Part shown: positions 37,188 to 46,175 of the stretch, piece by piece | Layout of the letters: every line of letters begins with the position of its first letter | Position numbering within the stretch: position 1 is the first letter of the stretch | Origin: Seonamhaeicola algicola | Lineage (GTDB): Bacteria; Bacteroidota; Bacteroidia; Flavobacteriales; Flavobacteriaceae | Length of the DNA: 64,000 nt | Assembly (NCBI RefSeq): GCF_007997385.1 | Contig: NZ_VOSC01000007.1 | Coordinates: 62,001-126,000 of the forward strand | Direction: 5' to 3' | The notes under the pieces: generated by a model | What the model was told of the DNA's origin: nothing | Database searches by the model: none | Seen by the model: only the letters and a program-made list of their open reading frames with translations | Program-made: the position numbers and the translations under genes

Positions 37188-38591
37188 TTAATTAAATTTA
37201 AAATAATCTTTTGCGTTGTAATAGCAGATATCCTTCACCATTTTTCCCAATAAATCCATGTCTTTATTAATAAGGCCATTTTCAACATCATTACCTAGTA
37301 AGTTACATAAAATACGTCTAAAATATTCATGACGAGAATAGGAAATAATACAACGTGAATCTGTTAGCATACCAACAAACCTACTTAGTAAGCCCATATT
37401 AGAAAGAGCATTCATTTGATTTTCCATTCCCGTTTTTTGATCTAAAAACCACCAACCAGAACCAAACTGCATTTTTCCTGGAGCGCTCCCATCTTGGAAA
37501 TTCCCAATCATGGTTGCCACTACATCATTATGAGCCGGATTTAAATTGTAGATTATTGTTTTGGCCAATTTATCTTCTGAATCTAAACCATTTAAAAACT
37601 TAGACATGGTAGAGGCACTATTGGCATCATGGATTGAATCGAACCCCGTATCTGGTCCTAATTCTGTTAATAATCTGGTATTATTATTTCTAATTGCTCC
37701 GTAGTGAAACTGTTGTACCCAGCCTTTTTCATGATCCATTATACCAAATTCATACATCATGGCAGATTTAAACTTTAAAATCTCTGAATTTGTTAATTCA
37801 ATCCCAGACCGTACTTTAAAGAAGATGGTTCTAATTTCTGCTGAAGTATAATCTTCTGCATAAAATGCTTCTATACCGTGATCTGACAATTTGCATCCTA
37901 CTTGGGCAAAAAAGTCATGACGGTTCTTTAAAGCCCTTATCAAATCATCAAAGGAATTCACATATATGCCTGAAACCTCAGAAAGCTTTACCATATAATC
38001 ATTAAAAGATTCAACGTCCTCAACAGCCATAGCTTTATCTGGACGCCAGGTAGGAAACACTTTTATTTTACAATCACTCTCAGCAATTTGAATATGATAT
38101 TCCAAAGAATCTGTAGGATCATCTGTGGTACATACCACTTCTACATTCATCATTTGTAACAATCCTTGAGGGCGATACGCTTCAGTTTGCAATTTCTCAT
38201 TAGCTAAATCCCAAACTTCCTTGGCCGTATCTCCATTTAAAATACCATCATAACCAAAATAGAGCTTTAACTCCATATGTGTCCAATGATACAAGGGATT
38301 GCGAAGCGTATATGGTACCGTTTGTGCCCATTTTTCGAATTTTTCCCAATCACTTGCTTCTCCCGTACAATACTTCTCAGGAACACCATTGGTCCTCATA
38401 GCTCGCCATTTATAATGGTCACCATATAACCAAAGTTCGGTCAAGTTCTTGAAATTCTTATTCTCGGCAATCTGCTTCGGAATTAAATGACAATGATAAT
38501 CTATAATAGGCATTCCGGATGCAAAACCATGAAACAGTTCACAGGCGGTTTCTGTTTCCAAAATAAAGTTATCGTCTAAAAAAGCTTTCAT
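37188..38591 (-). CDS. uxaC: Uronate (glucuronate/galacturonate) isomerase
   Basis: A UxaC-family amidohydrolase-fold enzyme of 467 residues that interconverts D-glucuronate/fructuronate or D-galacturonate/tagaturonate in the cytoplasm. The Met at 38589-38591 is preferred because it gives the canonical start MKAFLDDNFILE; a Met at 38636 would add 15 unusual residues. IDYHCHLIPKQIAENK holds the metal-binding His pair. Further conserved segments are FPTWRPDKAM and MLTDSRCIISYSRHEYFRR. It is the first gene of the galactan run, divergent from the regulator at 38730. No uxuA, uxuB or KDG kinase accompanies it here, so the uronate source in this cluster is unclear. Confidence 0.93.
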   Translation of the reverse strand: MKAFLDDNFILETETACELFHGFASGMPIIDYHCHLIPKQIAENKNFKNLTELWLYGDHYKWRAMRTNGVPEKYCTGEASDWEKFEKWAQTVPYTLRNPLYHWTHMELKLYFGYDGILNGDTAKEVWDLANEKLQTEAYRPQGLLQMMNVEVVCTTDDPTDSLEYHIQIAESDCKIKVFPTWRPDKAMAVEDVESFNDYMVKLSEVSGIYVNSFDDLIRALKNRHDFFAQVGCKLSDHGIEAFYAEDYTSAEIRTIFFKVRSGIELTNSEILKFKSAMMYEFGIMDHEKGWVQQFHYGAIRNNNTRLLTELGPDTGFDSIHDANSASTMSKFLNGLDSEDKLAKTIIYNLNPAHNDVVATMIGNFQDGSAPGKMQFGSGWWFLDQKTGMENQMNALSNMGLLSRFVGMLTDSRCIISYSRHEYFRRILCNLLGNDVENGLINKDMDLLGKMVKDICYYNAKDYFKFN

Positions 38592-38677
38592 CTTAAATAT
38601 GTAATTCTTTTTTTGAATTAAAAAACACTTATTCAAATGTAATTACAAGGCTTTGTTTTATTAACTTTAACGCAGCT

Positions 38678-38700
38678 TTAACGGTAGCTATAACCGTTAA
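38678..38700. promoter_or_regulatory. Inverted repeat between uxaC and the regulator gene
   Basis: Perfect 8 bp arms TTAACGGT/ACCGTTAA with a 7 bp spacer lie in the 138 bp divergent intergenic region. A nearby CTTTAACG forms a direct repeat with the left arm. A partial -7 box for uxaC (CAAATGTA on the plus strand, 38634-38641) lies on the uxaC side, without a matching -33. This is a likely binding site for the divergently encoded winged-helix regulator. Confidence 0.55.
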
Positions 38701-38729
38701 GGTTATCTATAAACACATTCACCAATAGA

Positions 38730-39878
38730 ATGAAAATAACTAAATATCAAAAAGATAATATTGTAAAACGTATTACCGAAAGTAAAACGTTTAAAAATGC
38801 ACCAACAAGTATTGCGCTTTTACAGTACTTATACAGTGCAACCGAAAAAGGTATTCACCTTAAGGAAAGCGTCGTTGATATTGAGTTTTTTAAAAGTAAA
38901 AATGTAGGAGACAGAAGTAATCCAAGAGTACGTGTAAACGTGCATAACCTTAGAAAAAAAATCACTCAGTTTTATGACACTGAAGGCGCTGATGATATTT
39001 GGCGTTTGCAAATAGATAAAGGCCAATACCAAGTAAGTTTTCACAAAATTGAACGAAGTAAATCTATATTAAAAACGCTTAATTGGCCAACACTTATACC
39101 TTATGCACTTTTATTGGTTTTTGTTATAATTTCAATTAAGCTAAGTATACCTAAATCTAAACCCAAGATGTGGAAACCCTTTTTATCGGAAGACTCAGGA
39201 ACACATCTTTACATTGGTGATCATTTTGGAGTTACAGGGACAACTATTACCAAAAACAATGGCTGGACCAGGGATTTTTCAATTAATAGCACCAACGATT
39301 TTTACAATTTTATTGATAAAAACCCAAATTTAAGAGATAGTATAAGACCCGCTAACTACTCCTACTCTACAAGAATGGCAGCATTATCTTCTCAAAAATT
39401 ACAATCGTTTTTTCAAGATTATAATAAGACGTTTTCTATTAGATTTTCAACACAAACTTCGGCTTCGGAAATTAAAGAAGGTAATGCAATTTATGTGGGA
39501 CCAAGTAAGAACGATAATCAATTCTTGTATTTCTTTAATGAAGCTAATCCTTATTTTGAAATCTCTAATACTACCTTAAAATTACATAATCATCCAAAGT
39601 TTAAAGACAGTATTTATAATTTAAACTCCTATAATATTACTCACGAATATGCTGTAGTTTCTAAGTATAAAAGCGGTAATACAGAACATTTTGTATTTTT
39701 CTCTCAGCATGATATTGGTGTTAGTGCCACTTTAGAGTACTTTACTAATAAAGATAGTATTCAAAAGTTTTATGATACTTACCTCAAAAACAACACTTTT
39801 TTTACTGCTATTTTTGAGGTAAAAGGACAAGATAGGACTAACACTTCTTTAAAACTTAATAAGGTGATTAGTTTTTAG
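38730..39878 (+). CDS. Membrane-anchored winged-helix one-component regulator
   Basis: A 382-residue protein with three parts. Residues 1 to about 110 form a winged-helix-like domain ending NPRVRVNVHNLRKKITQFY and LQIDKGQYQVSF. The same pattern (VRV-x5-LR-x4-YY, then KGxYxPxF) occurs in membrane wHTH proteins of other phyla. One transmembrane helix lies at about 117-139 (YALLLVFVIISIKLS). An extracytoplasmic domain of about 240 residues follows, of a type I remember from the same proteins. I read it as a ToxR/CadC-like transcription factor sensing a periplasmic signal, probably a galactan or uronate oligosaccharide, and acting on the divergent uxaC run. It is one of two plus-strand genes here. 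The function is inferred. Confidence 0.75.
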   Translation: MKITKYQKDNIVKRITESKTFKNAPTSIALLQYLYSATEKGIHLKESVVDIEFFKSKNVGDRSNPRVRVNVHNLRKKITQFYDTEGADDIWRLQIDKGQYQVSFHKIERSKSILKTLNWPTLIPYALLLVFVIISIKLSIPKSKPKMWKPFLSEDSGTHLYIGDHFGVTGTTITKNNGWTRDFSINSTNDFYNFIDKNPNLRDSIRPANYSYSTRMAALSSQKLQSFFQDYNKTFSIRFSTQTSASEIKEGNAIYVGPSKNDNQFLYFFNEANPYFEISNTTLKLHNHPKFKDSIYNLNSYNITHEYAVVSKYKSGNTEHFVFFSQHDIGVSATLEYFTNKDSIQKFYDTYLKNNTFFTAIFEVKGQDRTNTSLKLNKVISF

Positions 39879-39954
39879 ATTTCTTTTTGTTTTGGGCTTC
39901 TAAGCTTAAAAAGCTAAATGTAACAATAAGGTAAGCTAAAATTCTATGTTTCAT
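39868..39954 (-). pseudogene. Orphan 28-codon signal-peptide remnant
   Basis: A tiny frame encodes MKHRILAYLIVTFSFLSLEA and then QNKKKSKN before a stop. This looks like a complete flavobacterial signal peptide plus the first mature residues of a sulfatase-type protein (such enzymes often begin AQNKK..KPNIL). Nothing follows in frame. It lies downstream of the 40066 sulfatase and overlaps the end of the regulator gene by a few bases. A decayed sulfatase start is the best guess; chance is possible. Confidence 0.35.
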
Positions 39955-40065
39955 TTGATTGTTTTTTTATTTACTATGTAATCATCAAAACCAAAATTAG
40001 AATTAACACTTTAAAATTCTTTTAATAAGTTAATATATGGAAATAACTAATGGCTATTGTATAAT

Positions 40066-41526
40066 TTATTCTTTACCCAACAACGTTTTATTCCAATACA
40101 CCAAAAGTTCTTCGTCAGACGGAGCTTCAGGTAGTCCTAACTTTTTCATTTTCTTCTTAAAATAATTTTGAGAGCCATTTTTTCCTTTCTGAATTGTTTC
40201 TTCAGATTCTAGAATTTGATTCTTATCATAATTTTTTAAGTTGGTTTGAAGTACATCTTTCAGCCTTTTAAAATGGTCTTTGTAATTTTCATCGTCAACT
40301 AGATTATTAAATTCGTTAGGATCATTGTCTAAATCATAGAATTCAAATTCTGGTCTGCTATCTGCCATAAATTGATTGTATGGTGCCTGTAATTGTCCAT
40401 TTTTATGTAGCACTCTATAAACTGTAAAAGCAGGGTATTCACTTCTTTTATAACTTGATAATTGCATCCATGGTTTTTCTGGCATTTGATTCCATATCAA
40501 TTTGTACTTTCCATCTGTAATACTTCTTATGGCATCATCAGCATCTCCTGCTCTTTGTCGGAAACCAAATACATAATCTCTAGTTTCCTGCCTATCTCCA
40601 ATAAACACTTTACCATGTAATCTATGTTTAGATTCTATTCCTACTAAATTTAAACTTGTAGCTGCAACATCTACTAAACTTACTAACCTGTTATCTGTTT
40701 TACCGCTGTTTACTTGTTTTGGCAACCTAACAATTAACGGAATTTGAAGTCCGCCTTCATATAAAAACTGTTTGTCTCTTAAATGCGGACGCCCGTGATC
40801 TCCAAAAAAGAATACCGCCGTATTATCAGCCAAACCTTCATCCTCTAAACGTTGCATCACCCAGCCAACAATATCATCACATTTCTGAACAGATTCCAAA
40901 TAAAGTGCCCAATCTGCTTTTAATAAAGGATGGTCTGGATAACATCCGGGAAGTGTTACGGTTTCATGATTTATAGGATTCTCTTTATGATGCTCAAAAA
41001 CTCTATGTGGATACTTTATTTGTACTTGCGCAAAAAATGGTTGTCCTTCAGCACGCTCACTCCAATCTTTACCATCGTATTTTATGCTCGGAACAAAATT
41101 ATAATCTTTTTTTCCGCCTTTTCTCAAGTAATCTTTTCCACTTCCGTTGGCAATAAAATAGCCTGCCTCCTTAAAGTATTCTGTTATGGGTTTTATACCA
41201 TCGGGAAGCGTTGTCATGTTAATAGTTCTATGGTCTAAGCTATTAATGGTTGTAGGATACATTCCCGTGATTTGAGATGATCTACTTGAAGAACAAATAG
41301 GAGCATTTGCATAGGCATTGGTATATAAAGTTCCCTGTTGCGCTAGTTTATCAATATTTGGTGTTTTTATATCCGGATTACCATAACATGCTAACTCCCT
41401 GCCTAAATCATCGGCATTAATCCAAATGATATTTGGTTTCTTAATTGTTTTTTTATCTTGCTCTATATCTTTACAAGCATTAAATAAAAAGATAAAAAAC
41501 ACTAATTTTAAAATATTAAACTTCAT
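40066..41526 (-). CDS. S1-family sulfatase, lipoprotein
   Basis: A 486-residue S1 sulfatase. The Met at 41524-41526 begins a lipoprotein signal (MKFNILKLVFFIFLFNACKD); the in-frame Met at 41574 would precede it with an unlikely leader. PNIIWINADDLGRE gives the metal-binding Asp pair. The formylglycine motif is PICSSSRSSQITGMYPT (C-x-S-S-R variant, seen in heparan N-sulfatase-like members). FFGDHGRPHLRDKQFLYEGG contains the second metal-site residues. It is separate from the sulfatase at 29579 and clearly of another subfamily. It follows a 358 bp gap after GH117, so it may have its own promoter. Galactan desulfation is inferred. Confidence 0.9.
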   Translation of the reverse strand: MKFNILKLVFFIFLFNACKDIEQDKKTIKKPNIIWINADDLGRELACYGNPDIKTPNIDKLAQQGTLYTNAYANAPICSSSRSSQITGMYPTTINSLDHRTINMTTLPDGIKPITEYFKEAGYFIANGSGKDYLRKGGKKDYNFVPSIKYDGKDWSERAEGQPFFAQVQIKYPHRVFEHHKENPINHETVTLPGCYPDHPLLKADWALYLESVQKCDDIVGWVMQRLEDEGLADNTAVFFFGDHGRPHLRDKQFLYEGGLQIPLIVRLPKQVNSGKTDNRLVSLVDVAATSLNLVGIESKHRLHGKVFIGDRQETRDYVFGFRQRAGDADDAIRSITDGKYKLIWNQMPEKPWMQLSSYKRSEYPAFTVYRVLHKNGQLQAPYNQFMADSRPEFEFYDLDNDPNEFNNLVDDENYKDHFKRLKDVLQTNLKNYDKNQILESEETIQKGKNGSQNYFKKKMKKLGLPEAPSDEELLVYWNKTLLGKE

Positions 41527-41884
41527 TTTAAGATTTTTTATGAGGATAATAATAAAACCTATCAACTCATACAATTGAGTTGGTCTTTTCTGCTTCTTTT
41601 ACCGTTACTTATTTATTTTGGGCAAATTAACTTACCACTTTTTTTCTTTTACATGACTACTTTCTATTGCTAAACCCACTTGGTTGTATGTTGGTTAACA
41701 ATGATGTCATTTTTTAGTTTGAAAACATTATTTTTCTTGATGTATTAAAATTATCTAAAATTTAACAATGTATTCACCTTCATACACATAAGATATGGCT
41801 GAAGATATTTTTTAAGTGAATAATGAACACCAAAAAAGTAGAATTCTTTTAACTCATTTTAAAAATTATTTAAAGCACGTGTAA
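41527..41884. other. 358 bp gene-free spacer with an inverted repeat
   Basis: Between GH117 and the sulfatase, both on the minus strand, there is no supported gene. It holds the 7 bp inverted repeat CAACTCA/TGAGTTG (41563-41582), close to the sulfatase start. I found no perfect TTTG-N19-TAnnTTTG promoter; the closest -7-like string is at about 41624. Its size suggests a separate sulfatase promoter or a lost gene. Confidence 0.6.
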
Positions 41885-43195
41885 CTAATTAGCTTCCTTT
41901 AATTTTTTATTCTGTTCTTCTATACGTTCTTTTTGTCTTTTATTTAATCCTTGCTTGTAATAGACATCTAGATCATGATACACGCCTGTTTGTTTCATAA
42001 CGGGATCATCAATGTCTTGACTTAAATCACAATCAAAACGCGCTAAAATTGAATGTTGATTTATACCATTTTTACCTGCATTTGTAAAATGTGACAACCC
42101 CCATGTTATACCGCGTCCATCTTTAGTATCAGAAAAAGCATCAGGCACAAATGGACCTGGAGCAATTGGCACTAACTCACAAATTGAAGCAATTTCAAAG
42201 TTAACCCAATCTTCAGCATACTGAATTGTATAGTGCTCTGTTCCATCTTTAACCGTTATTGCTGCAACACCTTTTTTGAAAGGGAATAAACTTACTTCGT
42301 GCCCTGAACTAGTTAGTGGATTTAATGGATGTTTTTTAAACGGTCCTAGTGGGTTTTCTCCTACAACAAGACCACCGCCAACCCATACCGGGTTTGGTCT
42401 ATTAAAAGCAGATTTATAGTATATATAAATTTTCCCATTATGAACTAGAGGATAAGGATCATGTATTGCGTATTGATCCCATGAACCTTCAGGCCCGTTT
42501 TCAATAACTATTTTGCCCGATGGTGTCCATGGGCCATCAGGCGAATCTGAATAAGATGCTGTTACGGGGCAATAATCACCACGCTTACCACTGGCTTCCA
42601 TAAAACCTTGATAATACAAATAATATTTACCTTTCCATTTTAAAATATCGGTTGTTGTTACCGAGCGCCATCCCACTTCTGGTTTTTTTGGTCTTTGTAT
42701 AGCAACACCTTGTTCTTCCCAAGTAAAGCCATCTTCACTGGTTGCATACCAAATTTCTGATAAATCCCAATCTGTAGATGGAATTTCATCAGTAGCCTCA
42801 TCTGCTCTATTCCATCCTATTGGTATTACCTTAGTGTGTCTTTTTGTGTACCATACATAATATTTACCGTTTTCAAAAATTATTTTAGATGGATCTCTAC
42901 GTGATATTGTACCATCATGATTATTATAGTCAAAACCCTGTAATTCAGTGTATTTAAATTGTGAGTATAATTCATTATTACGAGGGTGGATAGCACTGTA
43001 ATGATTAAAACTTCTTTTCATTGCTGCACTAAGTTCTCTATTTTTAGTACTATCTGTAACAGTATAGGGAAATGGTTCTTCTGTTTTAATAATATTTGAA
43101 GTTGAATTTATTTTTTTTGTTTTATTGTTACAACTTAAAAAACTTAAACAAATTACTGTAGTAACTACAAGTATTAATAACACTACCTTTTTCAT
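41885..43195 (-). CDS. GH117 alpha-1,3-(3,6-anhydro)-L-galactosidase, lipoprotein (second copy)
   Basis: A 436-residue GH117 propeller with lipoprotein signal (CLSFLSCNNKT). Candidate catalytic segments are SRRDPSKIIFENG, AIHDPYPLVHNG and SSGHEVSLFPF, the same three as in the 26224 copy. The two align along their length, with small differences around residue 260-275, a region that shapes the substrate pocket in this family. It ends the long run of region 3 and lies 19 bp after the GH16 gene. Pairs of GH117 paralogues in agar loci often differ in specificity, so this copy might take substituted or sulfated neoagaro-oligosaccharides. Confidence 0.9.
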   Translation of the reverse strand: MKKVVLLILVVTTVICLSFLSCNNKTKKINSTSNIIKTEEPFPYTVTDSTKNRELSAAMKRSFNHYSAIHPRNNELYSQFKYTELQGFDYNNHDGTISRRDPSKIIFENGKYYVWYTKRHTKVIPIGWNRADEATDEIPSTDWDLSEIWYATSEDGFTWEEQGVAIQRPKKPEVGWRSVTTTDILKWKGKYYLYYQGFMEASGKRGDYCPVTASYSDSPDGPWTPSGKIVIENGPEGSWDQYAIHDPYPLVHNGKIYIYYKSAFNRPNPVWVGGGLVVGENPLGPFKKHPLNPLTSSGHEVSLFPFKKGVAAITVKDGTEHYTIQYAEDWVNFEIASICELVPIAPGPFVPDAFSDTKDGRGITWGLSHFTNAGKNGINQHSILARFDCDLSQDIDDPVMKQTGVYHDLDVYYKQGLNKRQKERIEEQNKKLKEAN

Positions 43196-43214
43196 AATAA
43201 CAACTATTTAATAT

Positions 43215-44462
43215 TTATTTATGTTGATAATATTTAACATAATCAACTTTCATACTTGTACCATCAATGGCATCAGTAACGGGGCCTGCCCATTTTATAA
43301 TTGCAAGACTTAACCATATAGGAGTTTCACTATGACTAAATTCATTATTTTCTCTTCTAATTTCTTCTCCATCAAAATAAAAAACAAGTTCATCTTCATT
43401 CCATAACAAACCATACGTGTGATATTCATTAGAAAAATCATAAGTATCAGTTACGTTTAAAACAGATATATCTTTCCATTTTCCATCATTCAAATACTGT
43501 ATTTTGTAATTTTTAATAAGGTCATGCCAATCTCCATTAGAAGATTGCCAACCGTTTAAAAACTGAATACAGCCAATAGTTTTCATATCATTCCATTCAA
43601 ACTCTAACCATTTTTCTCCTTCATCTTGTGTGGCCCAACGCGTACTTGGGTTACCATCAATGACGTTTTTTTCAGAATTATTATTTTTATAAGACCCACT
43701 AGATGTAATTTTCACATCTTTTGAAGCTACTAAATTTTCAAGGGTTGGTATATCTGTATCAGCTGTTTTTGATAAAACATCGGGATAATTACCATCATTT
43801 AAGCCATATACCCTAAATTCTCCTATATGAAAACGACTATTATTGTTTGATTGAAAACGAATTTTATTGGTAGAAACTGGAATTTCTAATTGAATAGAAT
43901 AACCGCTTTTTGCTCCGAAAGCAAAAGCTTTATGGCTTGAGTAATGCTTTCTTTTTCCATCTTCAGTTATTGTAACATCAGACCAGTTATGAATATTTGT
44001 ATTTACTTCATTTGGGTAATGTCCTTCATTAATATCAATTTCAAAGCGTTTTCCTTTTTTGGGTTCACCTCCTCCTTTGGTCATCAACCAAAAAGAGTTG
44101 TTTGTTGCCTCAACTCCAGCGTATTTGTAACGGCACTCAAAATATCCGTATGTAAATCTTTTTTTTGTCCATATACTTCCAGATGTCCAATCTTGCCCCC
44201 CTCTTTTTTCTTTCTTATTTTCTAAATGTAATACGCCGTTTTTTACAACTGCATTTTCTCGCCATCTACTACAAAGAATATGGCCACTTGGCCCGTTTTG
44301 AGATTCCCAAGCATCATCTAATTTTTTATTATTATAATCAAAGTTATCTTCCCAAGTTAATTTATAGTTTTTAGCTACTTCAGCTGGTAATTGTGCGTGT
44401 ACTTTGTTTGAAATAATACAAAATGACACCAATAATAAACTAGATGTTATTAATTTTTCCAT
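43215..44462 (-). CDS. GH16 endo-galactanase with discoidin-like domain inserted in the catalytic domain
   Basis: A 415-residue secreted enzyme (signal ending KVHAQ). The GH16 fold begins at YKLTWEDNFDY (about 33) and carries the catalytic ExDxxE at residues 141-146 (FEIDINEG). It is interrupted at about 183 and resumes at about 340 with YDFSNEYHTYGLLWNEDELV. The inserted 155 residues look like an F5/8-type C (CBM32-like) domain with its halves in reverse order. A C-terminal-half signature (STNKIRFQSNNNSRFHIGEF) comes first, then a linker, then the N-terminal half (NVIDGNPSTRWATQ). The insert would stand beside the cleft and bind the same chain. It overlaps the end of the neighbouring GH2 by 13 bp. 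Agarase, porphyranase or carrageenase specificity is open. Confidence 0.85.
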   Translation of the reverse strand: MEKLITSSLLLVSFCIISNKVHAQLPAEVAKNYKLTWEDNFDYNNKKLDDAWESQNGPSGHILCSRWRENAVVKNGVLHLENKKEKRGGQDWTSGSIWTKKRFTYGYFECRYKYAGVEATNNSFWLMTKGGGEPKKGKRFEIDINEGHYPNEVNTNIHNWSDVTITEDGKRKHYSSHKAFAFGAKSGYSIQLEIPVSTNKIRFQSNNNSRFHIGEFRVYGLNDGNYPDVLSKTADTDIPTLENLVASKDVKITSSGSYKNNNSEKNVIDGNPSTRWATQDEGEKWLEFEWNDMKTIGCIQFLNGWQSSNGDWHDLIKNYKIQYLNDGKWKDISVLNVTDTYDFSNEYHTYGLLWNEDELVFYFDGEEIRRENNEFSHSETPIWLSLAIIKWAGPVTDAIDGTSMKVDYVKYYQHK

Positions 44463-46171
44463 GTTTTGTAAACATTTTTTAATTGGTTATATGCTTCTTT
44501 TTTGTTACGGTTTTCATCAACAATACCCCATTCTCTAAAACCTGAATCTGGTGTTCCTTTATAATTGCTTCTGTAATCATTATAACTCCAAATTGACACG
44601 CCTGTAACGTATGGGTAATTTTTTAGTTGGCTTATAAATTCTATTAAATCATCTTTTAATTTTGCATGTGGAGCAGGCCCAATTTGCCCTCTACCTATTT
44701 CTGAAACAAAAATGGGTTTGTTTGGAAATTTGTTATGCACTTTCTCAATAATTTTAATGGCATGCCCATAGCTATTAATAGATAAAAAATCTAGTTTTTC
44801 ATAAGGCTCAGTACCAATTTCTCCGCCTTGATATGCTGTATTACTTACATATGTTTTTAACCTTGTTTTATCTAAAGACTCTGTGAAATTTATCATTTCG
44901 TTTACGTAATCGTATTGTTTTTTTGTAAGGTGTTGTTTACCCCATTTTGGAGCTTCGGTTCTAAGTTCATTACCAACACTCCATGCTACAACCGAAGGGT
45001 GATTATAATCGCGCTCAATCATTTCTTGCATCCATTGTTTTGTTTGTGGGTTGTTAGGTACAGAATTAGGATCTCCATCACCCCAAACTGGAATTTCTTC
45101 AACTAATAAAAAACCAATACTATCACATAGTTTTAAAATATTTTTAGATAATGGTGCATGCATTAATCTGGAGAAATTACAGCCCAAATTATATTTAATA
45201 TCAAGCATATCTTGCTTTACCAAGTGGTCTGGTTCAGTGTTGCCATAAACAGGATGGTCATGCACTCTATTAACACCATTCATTCTTACGGCTTTATTAT
45301 TTAAGAAGAATTGTTCTCCACGTACTTCAAATTTTCTTATACCAAACTTATCAGTTGCTGTATCTAGTAAATTATTGTTATTTGAAATATTACTTTGTAA
45401 TTGGTATAAATTTGGATGATTAAAATGCCATAATTTTACTTGTGATAATGGTTTTTGAAATTTTATATATGAAATTGCTTCGGCATTTTTTTCAATGGTT
45501 ATAAATAGGGAATCTGTATGAATATTTTCTATATTAGAATTTATTTTTATTGAAACTGGTTCATTGCTACTATTATCTAATTTATATTTAATAATAAAGT
45601 TTACTCTATTGGCCTCAAAATCTGGCTCTGAAGTAATGTGCTGATATACAATTCTAACATTATTTTTTGCTGAAAGTGACACATTACGACTTATACCACC
45701 CCATGCCCACCAAGCACCTCGCTTGTATGTATTATTAGCCATAACAACTATAGTATTGGCTTCGTTTAAATTAACATTATTGGTTATATTAAACTCAAAT
45801 GGTGTATAACCACCAATATGTTTTCCTAGAAACTTACCATTAAGCCATACTTTTGCTGTTTCATAAACAGCATCAAATTTTAACCAAATTTGTTTATTTT
45901 GCCAATGCTTAGGTATTGTGAATTCTTTTTTATAGTAGCCTTTTCCAACATACTCAGAGTAGCGCGCTCTAGTATCCCAATTTCCTGGCACTTGTAAGGT
46001 ATCCCAATTGTTTATTTGTTGAGTTACCACATCAGTTTCACTCACTTCATTTGACGCATAAAAATTCCATGTTCCATTTAACGACATGTTACCACCCGAA
46101 ACTTCATTTTGAAATTTTTCACAACTACAGAATACAGCAAAAGCGCATAAAAAAAAGACTAATTTCCTCAC
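44450..46171 (-). CDS. Compact GH2 glycosidase, lipoprotein
   Basis: A 573-residue GH2 enzyme with only the three core domains: jelly roll (LNGTWNFYAS, VPGNWDTRARYSEYVGKGYY), Ig-like domain and TIM barrel. The lipoprotein signal is FAVFCSCEK. The acid/base is Glu in AWSVGNELRTEAP and the nucleophile is Glu in IFVSEIGRGQIGP. The form resembles beta-glucuronidase or short beta-galactosidases. It lies 4 bp after a propeller gene and overlaps the GH16 gene start by 13 bp, suggesting translational coupling. It shares the jelly-roll/barrel style of the larger GH2 at 52709, without the insert and FN3 tail of that protein. Confidence 0.88.
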   Translation of the reverse strand: MRKLVFFLCAFAVFCSCEKFQNEVSGGNMSLNGTWNFYASNEVSETDVVTQQINNWDTLQVPGNWDTRARYSEYVGKGYYKKEFTIPKHWQNKQIWLKFDAVYETAKVWLNGKFLGKHIGGYTPFEFNITNNVNLNEANTIVVMANNTYKRGAWWAWGGISRNVSLSAKNNVRIVYQHITSEPDFEANRVNFIIKYKLDNSSNEPVSIKINSNIENIHTDSLFITIEKNAEAISYIKFQKPLSQVKLWHFNHPNLYQLQSNISNNNNLLDTATDKFGIRKFEVRGEQFFLNNKAVRMNGVNRVHDHPVYGNTEPDHLVKQDMLDIKYNLGCNFSRLMHAPLSKNILKLCDSIGFLLVEEIPVWGDGDPNSVPNNPQTKQWMQEMIERDYNHPSVVAWSVGNELRTEAPKWGKQHLTKKQYDYVNEMINFTESLDKTRLKTYVSNTAYQGGEIGTEPYEKLDFLSINSYGHAIKIIEKVHNKFPNKPIFVSEIGRGQIGPAPHAKLKDDLIEFISQLKNYPYVTGVSIWSYNDYRSNYKGTPDSGFREWGIVDENRNKKEAYNQLKNVYKTWKN

Positions 46172-46175
46172 TATT

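Noticed and set aside
41690-41715. TTGGT-rich string as a third copy of the alginate operator
   Set aside because: It contains TTGGTT twice but lacks the ACCA partner halves and the shared core.
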